From contig NC_020388.1 in the NCBI RefSeq assembly GCF_000591055.1, positions 124,001 through 188,000 on the forward strand: a stretch of 64,000 bases of DNA, written 5' to 3'. This document shows, one piece after another, positions 33,025-42,472 of this stretch. Each line of letters begins with the position of its first letter. Positions within the stretch are counted from its first letter, which is position 1. Position numbers and translations under genes: made by a program. The stretch comes from Natronomonas moolapensis 8.8.11 (GTDB taxonomy: Archaea > Halobacteriota > Halobacteria > Halobacteriales > Haloarculaceae). The notes beneath the pieces are model-generated. The model worked only from the letters and a program-made list of their open reading frames with translations, did no database searches and had not been told where the DNA came from.

Positions 33025-33516
33025 CTAGGCGGGTAGCGAAAGCTGTGACGCCCACCCGAGGTCGACGTACCTCGGAAGCACGTGGACGATAGCGGTCGCG
33101 ACGGCGAGCTCGACCGCCGTAACGACGATCGTGACGGCGTTGGCGAACCGACTCGACGTCGTCACGCCAGAGGGAAAGCCATGCTCCTGGCTCGACAGCG
33201 GGTACAACAGCGCGATCCCTCGGCGGCTGCCGAGGTAATCGAGGACGTAATGGGTGAAGACCCCGATCCAGACGTAGTCGAGGTTCCCGAAAACGAACGG
33301 GAAGGCGGCGAAGAGCCCCAACACCGGGAGGTTGTGCAGCGTCTTGCGGTGTTTGCCGACGGCGGTGTCGGCGTCCGGAAACAGCGCCCCGAGCGTTACC
33401 GGGACCGTCACGGCGACCACGGTCCGAAGGGTTTCGACGGTCCCGGACGGCTCAACGACGAATCCCAGCCCGATCCCCAAGAGCGCGGCGTTGAGAACGT
33501 GGCCTTCCTTGTTCAT
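33025..33516 (-). CDS. membrane-bound metal-dependent hydrolase (YdjM/DUF457 family)
   Basis: A 163-residue protein with about four membrane segments. His motifs typical of the YdjM family are present: the N-terminal KEGHVLNAALLGIG, the loop GALFPDADTAVGKHRKTLHNLP, and VFTHYVLDYLG. The conserved His and Asp residues are thought to bind metal; the substrate is unknown. It is convergent with the PHP gene, 16 bp apart. Confidence 0.85.
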   Translation of the reverse strand: MNKEGHVLNAALLGIGLGFVVEPSGTVETLRTVVAVTVPVTLGALFPDADTAVGKHRKTLHNLPVLGLFAAFPFVFGNLDYVWIGVFTHYVLDYLGSRRGIALLYPLSSQEHGFPSGVTTSSRFANAVTIVVTAVELAVATAIVHVLPRYVDLGWASQLSLPA

Positions 33517-33591
33517 ACCGTTCGGACAGCCGCCATAATAAAAGGGTGTTCGCTCGATGGCTTCGCGGGTAGCTGAAAAGTAATTAAAAGG

Positions 33592-34083
33592 CTACGTCGC
33601 CTCGACGGCCTCACGGAGGTCCTCGAGTGCCCGCTCGGCGATCTGGCGTTTGATCTCGGTTCGGGTCCCGTCGAAGACGTACCGCTCGACCCGACACCAC
33701 GACTCGCCGCTGCCCCATCCGCCAGCATGCGCGACACCGATGTAGACGGTCCCGACGGGCTTGTCGTCGCTGCCGCCCTCCGGCCCGGCGATCCCGGTCG
33801 TCGCGACGCCCCACGTCACCCCGGCGGCGTCCCGGACCGCGCGGGCCATCGCCCGAGCCACCGGTTCGCTGACCGCCCCTTCCGCGTCGAGGCGTTCGCG
33901 GGGGACGCCCAGGTCCAGTTTGGCATCGTAGCTGTACGTGACGACGGACCGATCGAAGTAGTCGCTCGCCCCCGGAACGTCGGTGAGCAACGAACCGATG
34001 AGTCCGCCGGTGCAGGACTCGGCGGCGGCGACTGTCGCGTCGCGTTCGCGAAGCGACTCGCCGACTGTCTGTTCGATTGCCAT
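33592..34083 (-). CDS. pncC: CinA-family nicotinamide-nucleotide amidohydrolase
   Basis: A 163-residue stand-alone CinA C-terminal (PncC) domain. Motifs are VAAAESCTGGLIGSLLTDVPGASDYF, VVTYSYDAKLDLG, AVSEPVARAMARAV and VGVATTGIAGPEGG-like GVATTGIAGPEGGSDDKPVGTVYI in two parts. It deamidates NMN to nicotinate mononucleotide in pyridine-nucleotide salvage. The start ATG at 34083 gives the normal family length; the longer frame upstream is Arg/Ser-rich. It is divergent from hisB. Confidence 0.9.
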   Translation of the reverse strand: MAIEQTVGESLRERDATVAAAESCTGGLIGSLLTDVPGASDYFDRSVVTYSYDAKLDLGVPRERLDAEGAVSEPVARAMARAVRDAAGVTWGVATTGIAGPEGGSDDKPVGTVYIGVAHAGGWGSGESWCRVERYVFDGTRTEIKRQIAERALEDLREAVEAT

Positions 34084-34192
34084 GCCGGGTCGAGACGCGC
34101 CGCGGACTTGAAACCGCGGTCGCCTCGCGCCCGGGGATCTCTCCCGTGCCGCCAGACAAACAACTGATATGCGAGCGCGAGAACTGATAGGT

Positions 34193-34780
34193 ATGACGAC
34201 CCGCACGGCGGCCCGCACGCGTGAGACGGCCGAGACGGACATCGAGGTGACGCTCGACCTCGACGGCGATGGCGACAGCACGGTCGAGACGGGCGTGGGC
34301 TTTTTCGATCACATGCTCGAGGCGTTCGCGAAACACGGCCTCTTCGATCTCACCGTCCGCTGTGACGGCGACGTGGACATCGACGACCACCACACCGTCG
34401 AGGACGTCGCGATCACGCTCGGAAACGCCCTCGAGGAGGCGCTGGGCGAGAAGCGCGGCATCGTCAGGTACGCCGATCGACGGGTCCCCCTCGACGAGGC
34501 CGTCGCGAGCGTCGTCGTCGACGTCTCGGGGCGCCCCCGGTTTTATTTTAGGGGGGAGTTCTCCCAGCCGACCGTCGGGGCGTTCACGAGCGACATGGCC
34601 AGACACTTCGCGGAGTCGCTGGCGCTCAACGCGGGACTGACGCTACACGTCGAAGTCGACGGCGAGAACGCCCACCACGAGGTCGAGGCGCTTTTTAAGT
34701 CGTTGGCGCGGGCGCTGGACGACGCGACCCGGATCGACGACCGCCGCGGCGATACGCCGAGCACGAAGGGTACATTATAA
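34193..34780 (+). CDS. hisB: imidazoleglycerol-phosphate dehydratase
   Basis: A 195-residue histidine-pathway enzyme. Its Mn-binding His motifs are [28 protein letters not shown] and [14 protein letters not shown]. The [18 protein letters not shown] and TPSTKGTL ends are typical. It is the monofunctional form, without the phosphatase domain of some bacteria. The ATG at 34193 matches the family start. hisG is 25 kb away, so the his genes are dispersed. Confidence 0.97.
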   Translation: MTTRTAARTRETAETDIEVTLDLDGDGDSTVETGVGFFDHMLEAFAKHGLFDLTVRCDGDVDIDDHHTVEDVAITLGNALEEALGEKRGIVRYADRRVPLDEAVASVVVDVSGRPRFYFRGEFSQPTVGAFTSDMARHFAESLALNAGLTLHVEVDGENAHHEVEALFKSLARALDDATRIDDRRGDTPSTKGTL

Positions 34781-34816
34781 CCGGCAGGAGGCGGGCCGGG
34801 TCCGACAGGAACCGAT

Positions 34817-35230
34817 ATGCAGGGCCGGGCCCAACGGGGAGCAATGAGGCGTCGGTCCGAGGAAACCGAAGCACTGATCGAGGAGTACTGGAGTTGGTTC
34901 GCCGTCGCGCTCTTTTTGTTACTGGCTGTCGACCTGCTGACGACCGCCGGGGCAGCCAGTAAGTACGGGCTGGCGGCCGAGAGCAACCCCGCGATGAGGT
35001 GGTTGCTCGAACGGGGAGTAGCGACTGTGATCGGTGTCCACCTGGCCGTCGTCGTGCTGGGGGCGCTCGGGTTCGCCGGCATCGTCCGCCTGCTGCGGCG
35101 CGGACGGCCACCGTACGACCGCTACCTCGCGTACTGCATCGAGGCCTGGCTCGGACTCCTCGTGGTGGCGGGACTGACGGTGTTCGCGAACAACCTCTCG
35201 GTGATCGTCCTCGGGGAGTCGTTGGTGTGA
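34817..35230 (+). CDS. membrane protein, DUF5658-like, 137 aa
   Basis: Three hydrophobic segments are visible (about 28-48, 68-92 and 108-135). Loops contain AGAASKYGLAAESNPAMRWL and LRRGRPPYDRYLAY. The NPxMRxLL feature after the first helix resembles small haloarchaeal membrane proteins of the DUF5658 type. Either ATG at 34817 or 34844 could be the start. Function unknown. Confidence 0.6.
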   Translation: MQGRAQRGAMRRRSEETEALIEEYWSWFAVALFLLLAVDLLTTAGAASKYGLAAESNPAMRWLLERGVATVIGVHLAVVVLGALGFAGIVRLLRRGRPPYDRYLAYCIEAWLGLLVVAGLTVFANNLSVIVLGESLV

Positions 35231-35275
35231 CGGTGCCGGTGCCGGGGCGTCGAACCCGGTGTGGCGAGCGACGGA

Positions 35276-37132
35276 CTACGCCAAGAAGACGTGTCGCGGG
35301 CGGTCGGCTAGGACCTCCCGGCCCCACTCGACGGTCTCGCGGAACTCCTCCGATCGGAAAAAGGCCATCGCGTCCTCGCGGCCCGCCCACTGGCTGGCGA
35401 TGAACATGTCGTTCTCGTCGCCGAGGTTGGTCATGAGGTCGGTCTCGAGGTGGCCATCCATCCCTTCGAGCATCCCGGTTACGTCCCCGAAGGTGTTGAC
35501 GAACTCCTCGCGGTAGTCGGGCTTGACGGTGTAGAACATCCCCATCGTGCCGAAGCCCTCAGTCGCGTCGGCGCCGGCGCGGGCGACGATGCCCGGCAGC
35601 TCCGAGAGAAAGCCACTCGCGGTGTCGGCGGCGTCCTCGGTCTCCCAGATCGAGACGATCGCGGTCCGGTCGCCGCCGTGTTCGTCGGCGTAGACGGCGG
35701 ATTTGACGTGGGTGTCGTAGTGCTCGAAGCGCTCGGCCAACGTGTCGAGTTCCTCGCGGAGCGTCCCGGGGTCGGCCTCGGAGTACAGCACCATCGCGTA
35801 GACGTCCTCGCCGTGCGGTTGGCCGGCGTAGATGTCGTTGTCGCCGAGCTCCCCGCGGATGTCGTCGTCGTCGTCGGTGCCGTGGGTGTCGGCGTCATCC
35901 GTCTCGGAGCCCTCGCTCCCGCCGACGTCGGACTCGATCGGTGCGCCCACGCCGGCGCGGACGCCGTCGAGGTCGGACAGAAAGCCCGAAGCGGTGTCAG
36001 CGGCGCGCTCGTTGCGCCACAGCGAGACGACCACCGTTTCGCCGTCACCGGCCCGGACCGCCGTCGAGACGTGGGTGTCGTAGTGGTCGAAGTTCCCCCG
36101 AAGCCCCTCGACCTCCTCGGCGAGATCCTCGGCGTCGGCCTCGGCGGAGAACAAAAGGCCGTAGCCCGCGTCGGCGTAGCCGTCGGCGTCGACACCGAAC
36201 CGCGAGAGCCGGGCCCGGAACTCGTCGGGGTCGATCACTTCGTGGGCGGCGTCGACGTCGGGGCGGCCGCTGGAGCCACCTTCGGTGTCGCTTCCCGCGT
36301 CGGCGTCGTCGGTTCCGGCCCGACTGGCGTCGGCGTCCGACCCCTCCGTCGGAACCGCCTCGCCGGCCAGAAGCGCCGGGAGGTCCTCGGGCGGGAACCG
36401 CCGGCCCATATAAAAAGGACCGAACTCCGCGAACTTCGAGGACGAGGGGTGAAACCGCATCTCGTAGAGGAGGTGTTTGATCTCCGTTGGGTCGTCGGCG
36501 AACAGCGTCACGCCCCACTCGTAGTCGTCGAAGCCGACGCTACCGGTGATGATCTGGTTCACTTTCCCCGCGTACTGGCGGCCGATGTCGCCGTGGGCGG
36601 ACATGTGTTCGGCGCGCTCCTCGAAGGGAAGGTCGTACCAGTTGTACTCGGGGTCGCGGCGCTTGTCCATCGGATAGAAACAGACGTGTTCGGCGTCGGG
36701 CATCTCCGGATAGATGCGCTGTTGCATGTAGTTTCGCATCCCCGCGTCCTCGATGTCCTCGATCCCCTCGACCAACTCCTCGTGCATGTACCCCGAAACC
36801 TCGGTCACGGACACGTAGGAACTCGCCCGTTCGGTGAAGCCGGCGAAGGCCGTCGACTCGAAGCGGCGTTCGGCCCGGTCGAGCGCCGCCATCGTCGGCC
36901 GGAGGTGCAGGATCATGAGGTCGGCCTTGTGGCCGACGACGGAGAACACCGCCGAGGCGCCCGCGTCGGCGTCCTCGAGATCGACGTGCGAGCGGAGGTA
37001 CTCGACCCCCTCCCCGAGGGCCGACTCGCGGTCGCGTTCGGTAGCCTCGCGCCAGCCGTCCCAGTCGATCCGACGGAGGTCGTGTAACGCGTACCATCCT
37101 TCCTCGGTGCCCGGTGGCTTTCGTCCGTCCAT
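35276..37132 (-). CDS. pitA: PitA: chlorite dismutase-like heme protein fused to monooxygenase-type domain
   Basis: A 618-residue fusion. Residues 1-245 form a Cld/HemQ-type domain (GWYALHDLRRIDWDGWREAT, TEIKHLLYEMRFHPSSSKFA and FGPFYMGRRF), the family that binds heme and decarboxylates coproheme. After an acidic linker come two related segments of about 85 residues (about 298-385 and 435-520), each with a YDTHV strand and a W(R/E)xExAADTASGFLS(D/E)L helix. The C-terminal 90 residues (from about 528, MGMFYTVKPDYREE) are an antibiotic-biosynthesis-monooxygenase domain. The same fusion is known as PitA in Haloferax. The ATG at 37132 is chosen over an open Pro/Arg-rich extension. Confidence 0.9.
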   Translation of the reverse strand: MDGRKPPGTEEGWYALHDLRRIDWDGWREATERDRESALGEGVEYLRSHVDLEDADAGASAVFSVVGHKADLMILHLRPTMAALDRAERRFESTAFAGFTERASSYVSVTEVSGYMHEELVEGIEDIEDAGMRNYMQQRIYPEMPDAEHVCFYPMDKRRDPEYNWYDLPFEERAEHMSAHGDIGRQYAGKVNQIITGSVGFDDYEWGVTLFADDPTEIKHLLYEMRFHPSSSKFAEFGPFYMGRRFPPEDLPALLAGEAVPTEGSDADASRAGTDDADAGSDTEGGSSGRPDVDAAHEVIDPDEFRARLSRFGVDADGYADAGYGLLFSAEADAEDLAEEVEGLRGNFDHYDTHVSTAVRAGDGETVVVSLWRNERAADTASGFLSDLDGVRAGVGAPIESDVGGSEGSETDDADTHGTDDDDDIRGELGDNDIYAGQPHGEDVYAMVLYSEADPGTLREELDTLAERFEHYDTHVKSAVYADEHGGDRTAIVSIWETEDAADTASGFLSELPGIVARAGADATEGFGTMGMFYTVKPDYREEFVNTFGDVTGMLEGMDGHLETDLMTNLGDENDMFIASQWAGREDAMAFFRSEEFRETVEWGREVLADRPRHVFLA

Positions 37133-37566
37133 ACACCCGATTCGGACGCACGGGTAATGTGGGTTTTGCGTCGTCTCAGCGTCCCGCAGCGTAGGACGAA
37201 ATGACGCCCCGGGCCCGGTAGGCGTGTGCTGGAGCACCACGACGGGACGGGGGAGACGCCGAACGGGACCGCGAGCCGACCCCGGCGCTCGCCGCGCACC
37301 GAGCGCTGGAGACCGATATCGCGCTCGAAGCGGGGCGTTTCGCGATCGGATCGGGGCGGATCTGGTGGTTATATATTTTCTTTTTGATCATAGAAATAAT
37401 CGTTTAAATACAGTAATAAAACGTCATCGCCGTTTTGAAAACGTCGTTTCGAATCCGACTGCCGGAGTCAAACGACGAAAAACGGACGAACGGTCCCGAA
37501 TCGACGCGAAGGCTCTGGCATTTATATACGGGTGGCAACCCGTAGAAGCGGGCGAGGAGATCACCG
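37133..37566. other. 434-bp divergent promoter region between pitA and the small membrane gene
   Basis: No gene is seen. The centre (37370-37440) is strongly A/T-rich, with gttatatattttctttttg and cgtttaaatacagtaata, and probably holds promoters. The motif agtaataaaacgt at 37412-37424 recurs upstream of the other DUF7123-type gene at 43430. A TATA box tttatatac (37521-37529) precedes the gene at 37567, with a gaggag ribosome-binding sequence at 37554-37559. Confidence 0.6.
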
Positions 37567-37818
37567 ATGTCGAGCGCCACCCAGTCCCGTCAGACACCCT
37601 CCGTGACGAACGATCGAAACACCGCCGGCACCTGGATCCACCGGGCCGTCCGCGGCGTCCGCGCGGCCGCCTTTTGGACCGCGACGGTCCTGCCGGTCCT
37701 CGTCGTCGCCGCGCTCATCGCCGGCACGGCGGGGCGGTACCCGGCGATCTTGGGCGGTGTGTTGGCGCTGAACGTCGTCTGTGCCGTGGTCGGCCACGGC
37801 CACTCGCCGGGTCGATGA
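37567..37818 (+). CDS. small membrane protein, 83 aa
   Basis: A polar N-terminus (MSSATQSRQTPSVTNDRNTA) is followed by two hydrophobic segments (about 35-54 and 58-77). No family is recognised. A TATA box lies about 42 nt upstream of the start, with a Shine-Dalgarno-like gaggag 7 nt from the ATG, an unusual arrangement here where most genes look leaderless. The stop overlaps the ATG of the next gene by 4 nt. Confidence 0.6.
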   Translation: MSSATQSRQTPSVTNDRNTAGTWIHRAVRGVRAAAFWTATVLPVLVVAALIAGTAGRYPAILGGVLALNVVCAVVGHGHSPGR

Positions 37819-38072
37819 CCGTGGCGGAATCGAACGCGGCGTCGGCCTACCGCTCCTACGGCACAAAACGCCTCGCGGAGTACCTCCGGGCCGAACGCGA
37901 GCGAACCGACGGTGATCTCTACGTCAACGGCGACCGCCTCGCCGACGACCTCGGCCGCCCGCCCGCCGAAATCGAGCGACACCTCCGGTCGCTATCCGGC
38001 TCGGCCCCCGGGCTCCGGATTTCGCTCGAGTCCGACTCCCCGCGTGCGGTCTGGCGCGTGTCGCGGCGGTGA
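37815..38072 (+). CDS. DUF7123-type winged-helix-like regulator, 85 aa
   Basis: The sequence ASAYRSYGTKRLAEYLRAER leads into DLYVNGDRLADDLGRPPAEI and ERHLRSL, ending VWRVSRR. It is a paralogue of the 79-residue protein at 43572 (RLRRYLSQRAEDGEVYIKSK, TTWRV end). The helix-turn-helix-like arrangement suggests DNA binding, as for the haloarchaeal DUF7123 family. ATGA overlap with the preceding membrane gene suggests a shared function. Confidence 0.65.
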   Translation: MTVAESNAASAYRSYGTKRLAEYLRAERERTDGDLYVNGDRLADDLGRPPAEIERHLRSLSGSAPGLRISLESDSPRAVWRVSRR

Positions 38073-38172
38073 TGCCTCCGCGGTCGCGTCGGCGGTGACG
38101 CTTCTACTCGGTCCCCCGACGCTTTCGCGGCGCTCGTTTATATATTATCAATACAGCCGACGCCCGACAGGC

Positions 38173-39957
38173 CTAGCTCAGAAGCCACGGGACGAAGAGC
38201 AACCCGAGCAGGCTCAGGATCATCGTTGCGCTTATCGCCGTCGTCACCGCGCCGACGGCCCTCGCGCTGGCCTCGCCCGGCAGCCGTGCGGCCGTTGTCT
38301 CGACGCAGGCGTTGAGGATGTGGCCGCCGTCGAGGGGGTACGACGGGATGCAGTTGAAGATACCGAGGTTGATGTTGACCCACCCGGTCCAAAACAGGAT
38401 GTTCACGAGCGTAAAGACGGTGCCCGCGCCGAGCGGCCCCGACACCGCATAGAAGTTCGTCACGGCGCCGTTAAAACCCGCGAAGTTGTATCCGACGTTC
38501 GGGTCGACGGTGTTCAGGAAGGGCAACACGAGCGCGCCGAACGTCCGCGTCACGAACGACGTCACGGGAGCCTCGCCCGGCCCGTTCCCGCCGAGCATGG
38601 CGTGGTACCGATCGGCGGGGTAGGTGTCGATGCCGAAGTCGTCGACGACGACGCCGCTCGTCCCCGCCTGGATGCCACCGACGCCGAGGAACCCGTGATC
38701 CGCCTCGGGGTGGTCGTCGAGCGTGACCGCGTAGACGTTGCGCTCACCGCTCCAGGGGTCGTCGCCGTCGCCGTGGTAGGTGACGACCTCGACTGTCTGC
38801 CCGGGATCGGTTTCCTCGAGGACGGCCGACAGCGCCGCGGGATCGGGGGTCGGCTCCCCGCCGATGCTGTGGACGACGAGCGGCGTGTCTGGCGCGCCCG
38901 CCTCTCCGAGCGGCTGCTCTGTCGACACCGTGCTGACGAAGGTCCCGACTGGGAACCGGACGGTTCGCGTCTCCTCGTCGTCGCCCGCGAGGCGCAACTC
39001 GGCGACTTCGACCCCCGATAGCGCCGACTCGAACCCGGATTCGGTGTAGACGGCCTCGCCGTCGACGTGGGTGAGTTCGGTGCCCGTCCCGATCGGCCCG
39101 TCGACGACCGCGCGGGTGGCGATGAGGCTCCGCTCGACCGTGACTGGGTCGGCGTCCCGGCGGTCGACGGTGACCTCCCGACCGGCGTCGGCAAGGGCCG
39201 CGCCGAACTCCTCGTCGCCGTCGACGGGCTGGCCGTCGACGCCCACGAGCACGTCGCCGCGGTCGATGCCGGCCTCCTCGGCCGCCGATCCGGGAAGGGT
39301 GCCGCCGATCGCGACGCCGGGAACGACGGTGACGAGGCTCGCGACGAGGGCGAAAAGCAACGCGAACGAGACCGCAGTCACGAGGAAGTTGTTGGTCACG
39401 CCGGCGGCGAACATCCGCGTCCGGCCGCCGCGGTCGGCGGCCGCCTGGCTCTCCTCGTCGGGTTGGACGAACGCGCCCATCGGGACGAACGCCAGCAGTG
39501 CCACGCCCATCGACTCGATCTCGATGTCCTCGACGCGACACAGCAGGCCGTGGCCGCCCTCGTGGACCACCAGGCCGACGAGCAGGCCGACGACGATGTC
39601 GACCGCGGCCGCCCACGGGAGAAACTGGTTGACGCCGGGGATGACGAGGGCGTCCTGCGGGCGGACGAAGCCGGCCGCCTGCGGCTGTGAGATCGTGCTG
39701 ACCGCCGACAGCAACACCGCAAAGAACGATCCAACCATGATGACGAGCGCGACCCCGACGCCCAGGTTCCCCCACGCGCGCCAGAGCCGCTTGGGCGAGG
39801 CGAGCCACTCGAGGAACGCCCGCCCGCGTTTCGTGTGGATCGTCAGGATCGGCCCGGAGAGCCTGAACGACGACGGCAACAGCCCGCGCGAATCGAGCGC
39901 CATCGCGCCGACCGTGTAGACGAGGATCCCGACCAGAATCCAAGACAGCGTGTTCAT
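38173..39957 (-). CDS. site-2 protease family membrane metalloprotease with PDZ domains
   Basis: A 594-residue M50 peptidase. The zinc motif is HEGGHGLL near residue 132 and the second motif is NCIPSYPLDGGHIL near the C-terminus, with about six membrane helices. Between them are two PDZ-like regions (around GIDRGDVLVGVDGQPVDG and GGEPTPDPAALSAVLEE). Such proteases cut transmembrane segments of regulators. ATG at 39957 is used; the GTG three codons upstream is possible. It faces the DUF7123-type gene end-to-end. Confidence 0.9.
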   Translation of the reverse strand: MNTLSWILVGILVYTVGAMALDSRGLLPSSFRLSGPILTIHTKRGRAFLEWLASPKRLWRAWGNLGVGVALVIMVGSFFAVLLSAVSTISQPQAAGFVRPQDALVIPGVNQFLPWAAAVDIVVGLLVGLVVHEGGHGLLCRVEDIEIESMGVALLAFVPMGAFVQPDEESQAAADRGGRTRMFAAGVTNNFLVTAVSFALLFALVASLVTVVPGVAIGGTLPGSAAEEAGIDRGDVLVGVDGQPVDGDEEFGAALADAGREVTVDRRDADPVTVERSLIATRAVVDGPIGTGTELTHVDGEAVYTESGFESALSGVEVAELRLAGDDEETRTVRFPVGTFVSTVSTEQPLGEAGAPDTPLVVHSIGGEPTPDPAALSAVLEETDPGQTVEVVTYHGDGDDPWSGERNVYAVTLDDHPEADHGFLGVGGIQAGTSGVVVDDFGIDTYPADRYHAMLGGNGPGEAPVTSFVTRTFGALVLPFLNTVDPNVGYNFAGFNGAVTNFYAVSGPLGAGTVFTLVNILFWTGWVNINLGIFNCIPSYPLDGGHILNACVETTAARLPGEASARAVGAVTTAISATMILSLLGLLFVPWLLS

Positions 39958-40072
39958 CGAATGCACGTAGGGTCTCGGCTACTGAAAAGTCGTTCCGTCG
40001 GGGCGGCCCGTTCCGAAACCGGGGGTACCGCCGGCACGGGGACGCCGAGGGCCACGCGCCGACGCAGTCGCG

Positions 40073-41713
40073 TCATTTCTCGCATCGAAGCCGCCGGACG
40101 ACGAAGGCGTCGTCCATCGCCGCGAGGAACGGCCCGAGACGTGGTCCCTCAGACTCGTCGAGAAAGAGCCGGTAGCCAGCCGAAAAGAACTCCCCGACGT
40201 CGAGGTCGTGATCGCGGGCCGTCTCGTAGATCGCTTCCTGGAGGGCCTCCTCGTCGGGCGATTCGTCCGCGACGACGTCGGCGAGGGCCCCGAGAGCGGC
40301 CTCGGTGTCGGCGTCGAACTCCGTCTCCGGGAGCGTCTCCGCGAGGCGGTAGTTGAACTCGTTGTCCGTCCGGACCGCCCACGCGCGCGCTTTTTCGACG
40401 CGCTCGAGCGCGGCATCGACCGCGGCGTCGCTCGCGTCTTCGGGGAGGTGTCCCGAGCGTCGGGCCATCGTGACGCGCAGGTCGCGGTCGTCTGTCATCC
40501 CGAGGACAGCGGCGAACGTGTAGGGGATCCGGATCGGCTGCGTCGTCGCGTCGTCGACGACCATCGGGTAGGCGCGGGCGGCGAGTTCGGCTTCGTCGGC
40601 GGTTATTCCGTCGGTTTCACCCTCGAAGTAGGCTCGCTCGAAGCGGTCGAACTCGTCGACGAGGCGGTCGATGCGGCCGACGTCGAAGTCCCGCTGTTTC
40701 GTCGGGTTTTTCGTGAAAAAGTACCGCAGGACCTCGACCTCGAGGAGATCGAGCACTTCGGCGACCGTGATGAGGTTGCCGGCCGACGACGAGAGCGCAT
40801 CGCCGTTGAGCGTGAACCACTCGTAGACCATCGGCACCGGCGGCTCGAAGCCGAACACCTCGCGGGCGACCGTCTCCCCCGAGGGCCACGACCCCTCGGC
40901 GTGGTCCTTGCCGAACGGCTCGAAGTCGACGTCGAGGGTCTGCCATTGGGCGGGCCACTCGAAACGCCACGGGAGTTTGCCCTCCCGGACGGTCGCGGTC
41001 CCCTCGTGGCCGCAGCCCTCGATGACGTCGTCGCCGGTCTCGACGTCGCGACAGACGTACTCGACGGTCCGCGACTCGAGGTCGACGTCGGTGACCGCCT
41101 CGGTGAGGTGGCCGCACGCCGAACACTGCGCGAAGAACGGGACGTAGGCGTCATCGACTTTGTCCTGAAACTCGGAGAGGACCGCCCGGGCGGTGTCGCG
41201 GTTCGAGAGGACCGCCTCGACTGCGTCGTCGAAGCGCCCCGACTCGTAGAGTTCGGTGTTAGAGACCATCTCGATCGGCACGCCGACGGCCGCCGCCGAG
41301 CGACCGAGCAGTTCGGTGAAGTGCGCGCCGTAGGAGCCACAGCAGCCGAACGGGTCGGGGATGTCGGTGTAGGGCTTGCCGAGGTTCCGGCCGAGCGCCC
41401 CGGCGTCGACCTCGCCGAGGCCGACGACGTTCCACTCCAGGTCGGCGAGTTTGCGCGGGAGCTTCCGGAGGCGGTCGCGGTCGTCGGTGGTGAACACCTG
41501 CTCGACCTCGTGGCCGCGCTCTCTGAGCGCCTCGGCGACGAAGTAACCGCGCATAATCTCGTTGAAATGACCCAGATGCGGAACGCCCGAGGGCGAGACG
41601 CCGCCTTTGATCACGATCGGATCGTCCGGGTCGCGCGATTCGATCTCGTCGGCGACCGAATCGGCCCAGAAGGCGCGGTGCTCGCCGGTCCCGACGTCGT
41701 AGAGCTCACTCAT
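40073..41713 (-). CDS. lysS: lysyl-tRNA synthetase, class I
   Basis: A 546-residue class I LysRS, the form typical of archaea. It has the HIGH-like motif SGVPHLGHFNEIMRGYF (near residue 45), a Zn-type Cys pair in FFAQCSACGHLTEAV, and the KMSKS equivalent LSSSAGNLI. The C-terminal helical anticodon-binding region is present in full. Its ATG overlaps the end of pyrH by 8 nt, so pyrH-lysS form an operon read leftward. Confidence 0.97.
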   Translation of the reverse strand: MSELYDVGTGEHRAFWADSVADEIESRDPDDPIVIKGGVSPSGVPHLGHFNEIMRGYFVAEALRERGHEVEQVFTTDDRDRLRKLPRKLADLEWNVVGLGEVDAGALGRNLGKPYTDIPDPFGCCGSYGAHFTELLGRSAAAVGVPIEMVSNTELYESGRFDDAVEAVLSNRDTARAVLSEFQDKVDDAYVPFFAQCSACGHLTEAVTDVDLESRTVEYVCRDVETGDDVIEGCGHEGTATVREGKLPWRFEWPAQWQTLDVDFEPFGKDHAEGSWPSGETVAREVFGFEPPVPMVYEWFTLNGDALSSSAGNLITVAEVLDLLEVEVLRYFFTKNPTKQRDFDVGRIDRLVDEFDRFERAYFEGETDGITADEAELAARAYPMVVDDATTQPIRIPYTFAAVLGMTDDRDLRVTMARRSGHLPEDASDAAVDAALERVEKARAWAVRTDNEFNYRLAETLPETEFDADTEAALGALADVVADESPDEEALQEAIYETARDHDLDVGEFFSAGYRLFLDESEGPRLGPFLAAMDDAFVVRRLRCEK

Positions 41714-42389
41714 TCGGGCGGACCTCCGTCCCGTCGGCGTCGCCCGCGACCGCGTCGGTGACCCGTGAGGGCTCGGAGCCGTCCAGGACGACGGCCCGAA
41801 GCCCGGAGCGTTCGATGATCTTCGCGGCGAGCAGGTCGACGGGCGCGTTCGACCCCGCTGTGGTCTCGATAGAGGAGATCACGTCGACGAGCTCGTCCGC
41901 GCTCAACTCGTCGTAGCGTTCGGCTCCCGTATCGACGTTCGGATCGGCCGAAAAGACACCGGGGACGCTCGTGGCGTAGACGAGCAAGTCCGCGCCGACC
42001 ATCTCGGCCAACAGCGCGGCGACGGCGTCGGTCGTGTGGCCGGGGATCGTCCCGCCCATCACGGCGACCTCCCCGCGGCGGAGGGAGGCTCTGGCGGCTT
42101 CGTGGGACTCGGCCGGTTCCGGCGTCGCGGAGCTCTCGAGAGCGGCGATCAGGAGCCGGGCGTTCAGCCGCGTCACGTCGATCCCGAGGGCGTCGAGGTC
42201 GTACTCGGTCGCCCCGAGGTCGCGGGCGGTTCGGATGTAGCGACGCGCGACCCCGCCGCCGCCGACGACGGCCGCGACCTCGTGGCCCTCGGAGACCAAC
42301 CCATCGAGGACGTCCGCGTGGGCGTCGACACGGTCGGCCTCGAGGTCGGGAGCGAGGACGCTCCCGCCGATAGAAAGGATGACTCTCAT
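41706..42389 (-). CDS. pyrH: UMP kinase, archaeal type
   Basis: A 227-residue amino-acid-kinase-fold enzyme phosphorylating UMP. Motifs are VILSIGGSVLAPD, EVAAVVGGGGVARRYIRTAR, GEVAVMGGTIPGHTTDAV, DLLVYATSVPGVFSADPN and TTAGSNAPVDLLAAKIIERSG. Length and start match the archaeal family. It is upstream of, and overlaps, lysS. Confidence 0.97.
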   Translation of the reverse strand: MRVILSIGGSVLAPDLEADRVDAHADVLDGLVSEGHEVAAVVGGGGVARRYIRTARDLGATEYDLDALGIDVTRLNARLLIAALESSATPEPAESHEAARASLRRGEVAVMGGTIPGHTTDAVAALLAEMVGADLLVYATSVPGVFSADPNVDTGAERYDELSADELVDVISSIETTAGSNAPVDLLAAKIIERSGLRAVVLDGSEPSRVTDAVAGDADGTEVRPNE

Positions 42390-42472
42390 TACCGAACGGT
42401 TGCTCTGTTTCGCTCTTAAGAGTTGTCAACCCCTCCGACACCTACAAGCGCCCGCGGCCGAACAGAGGGCGT

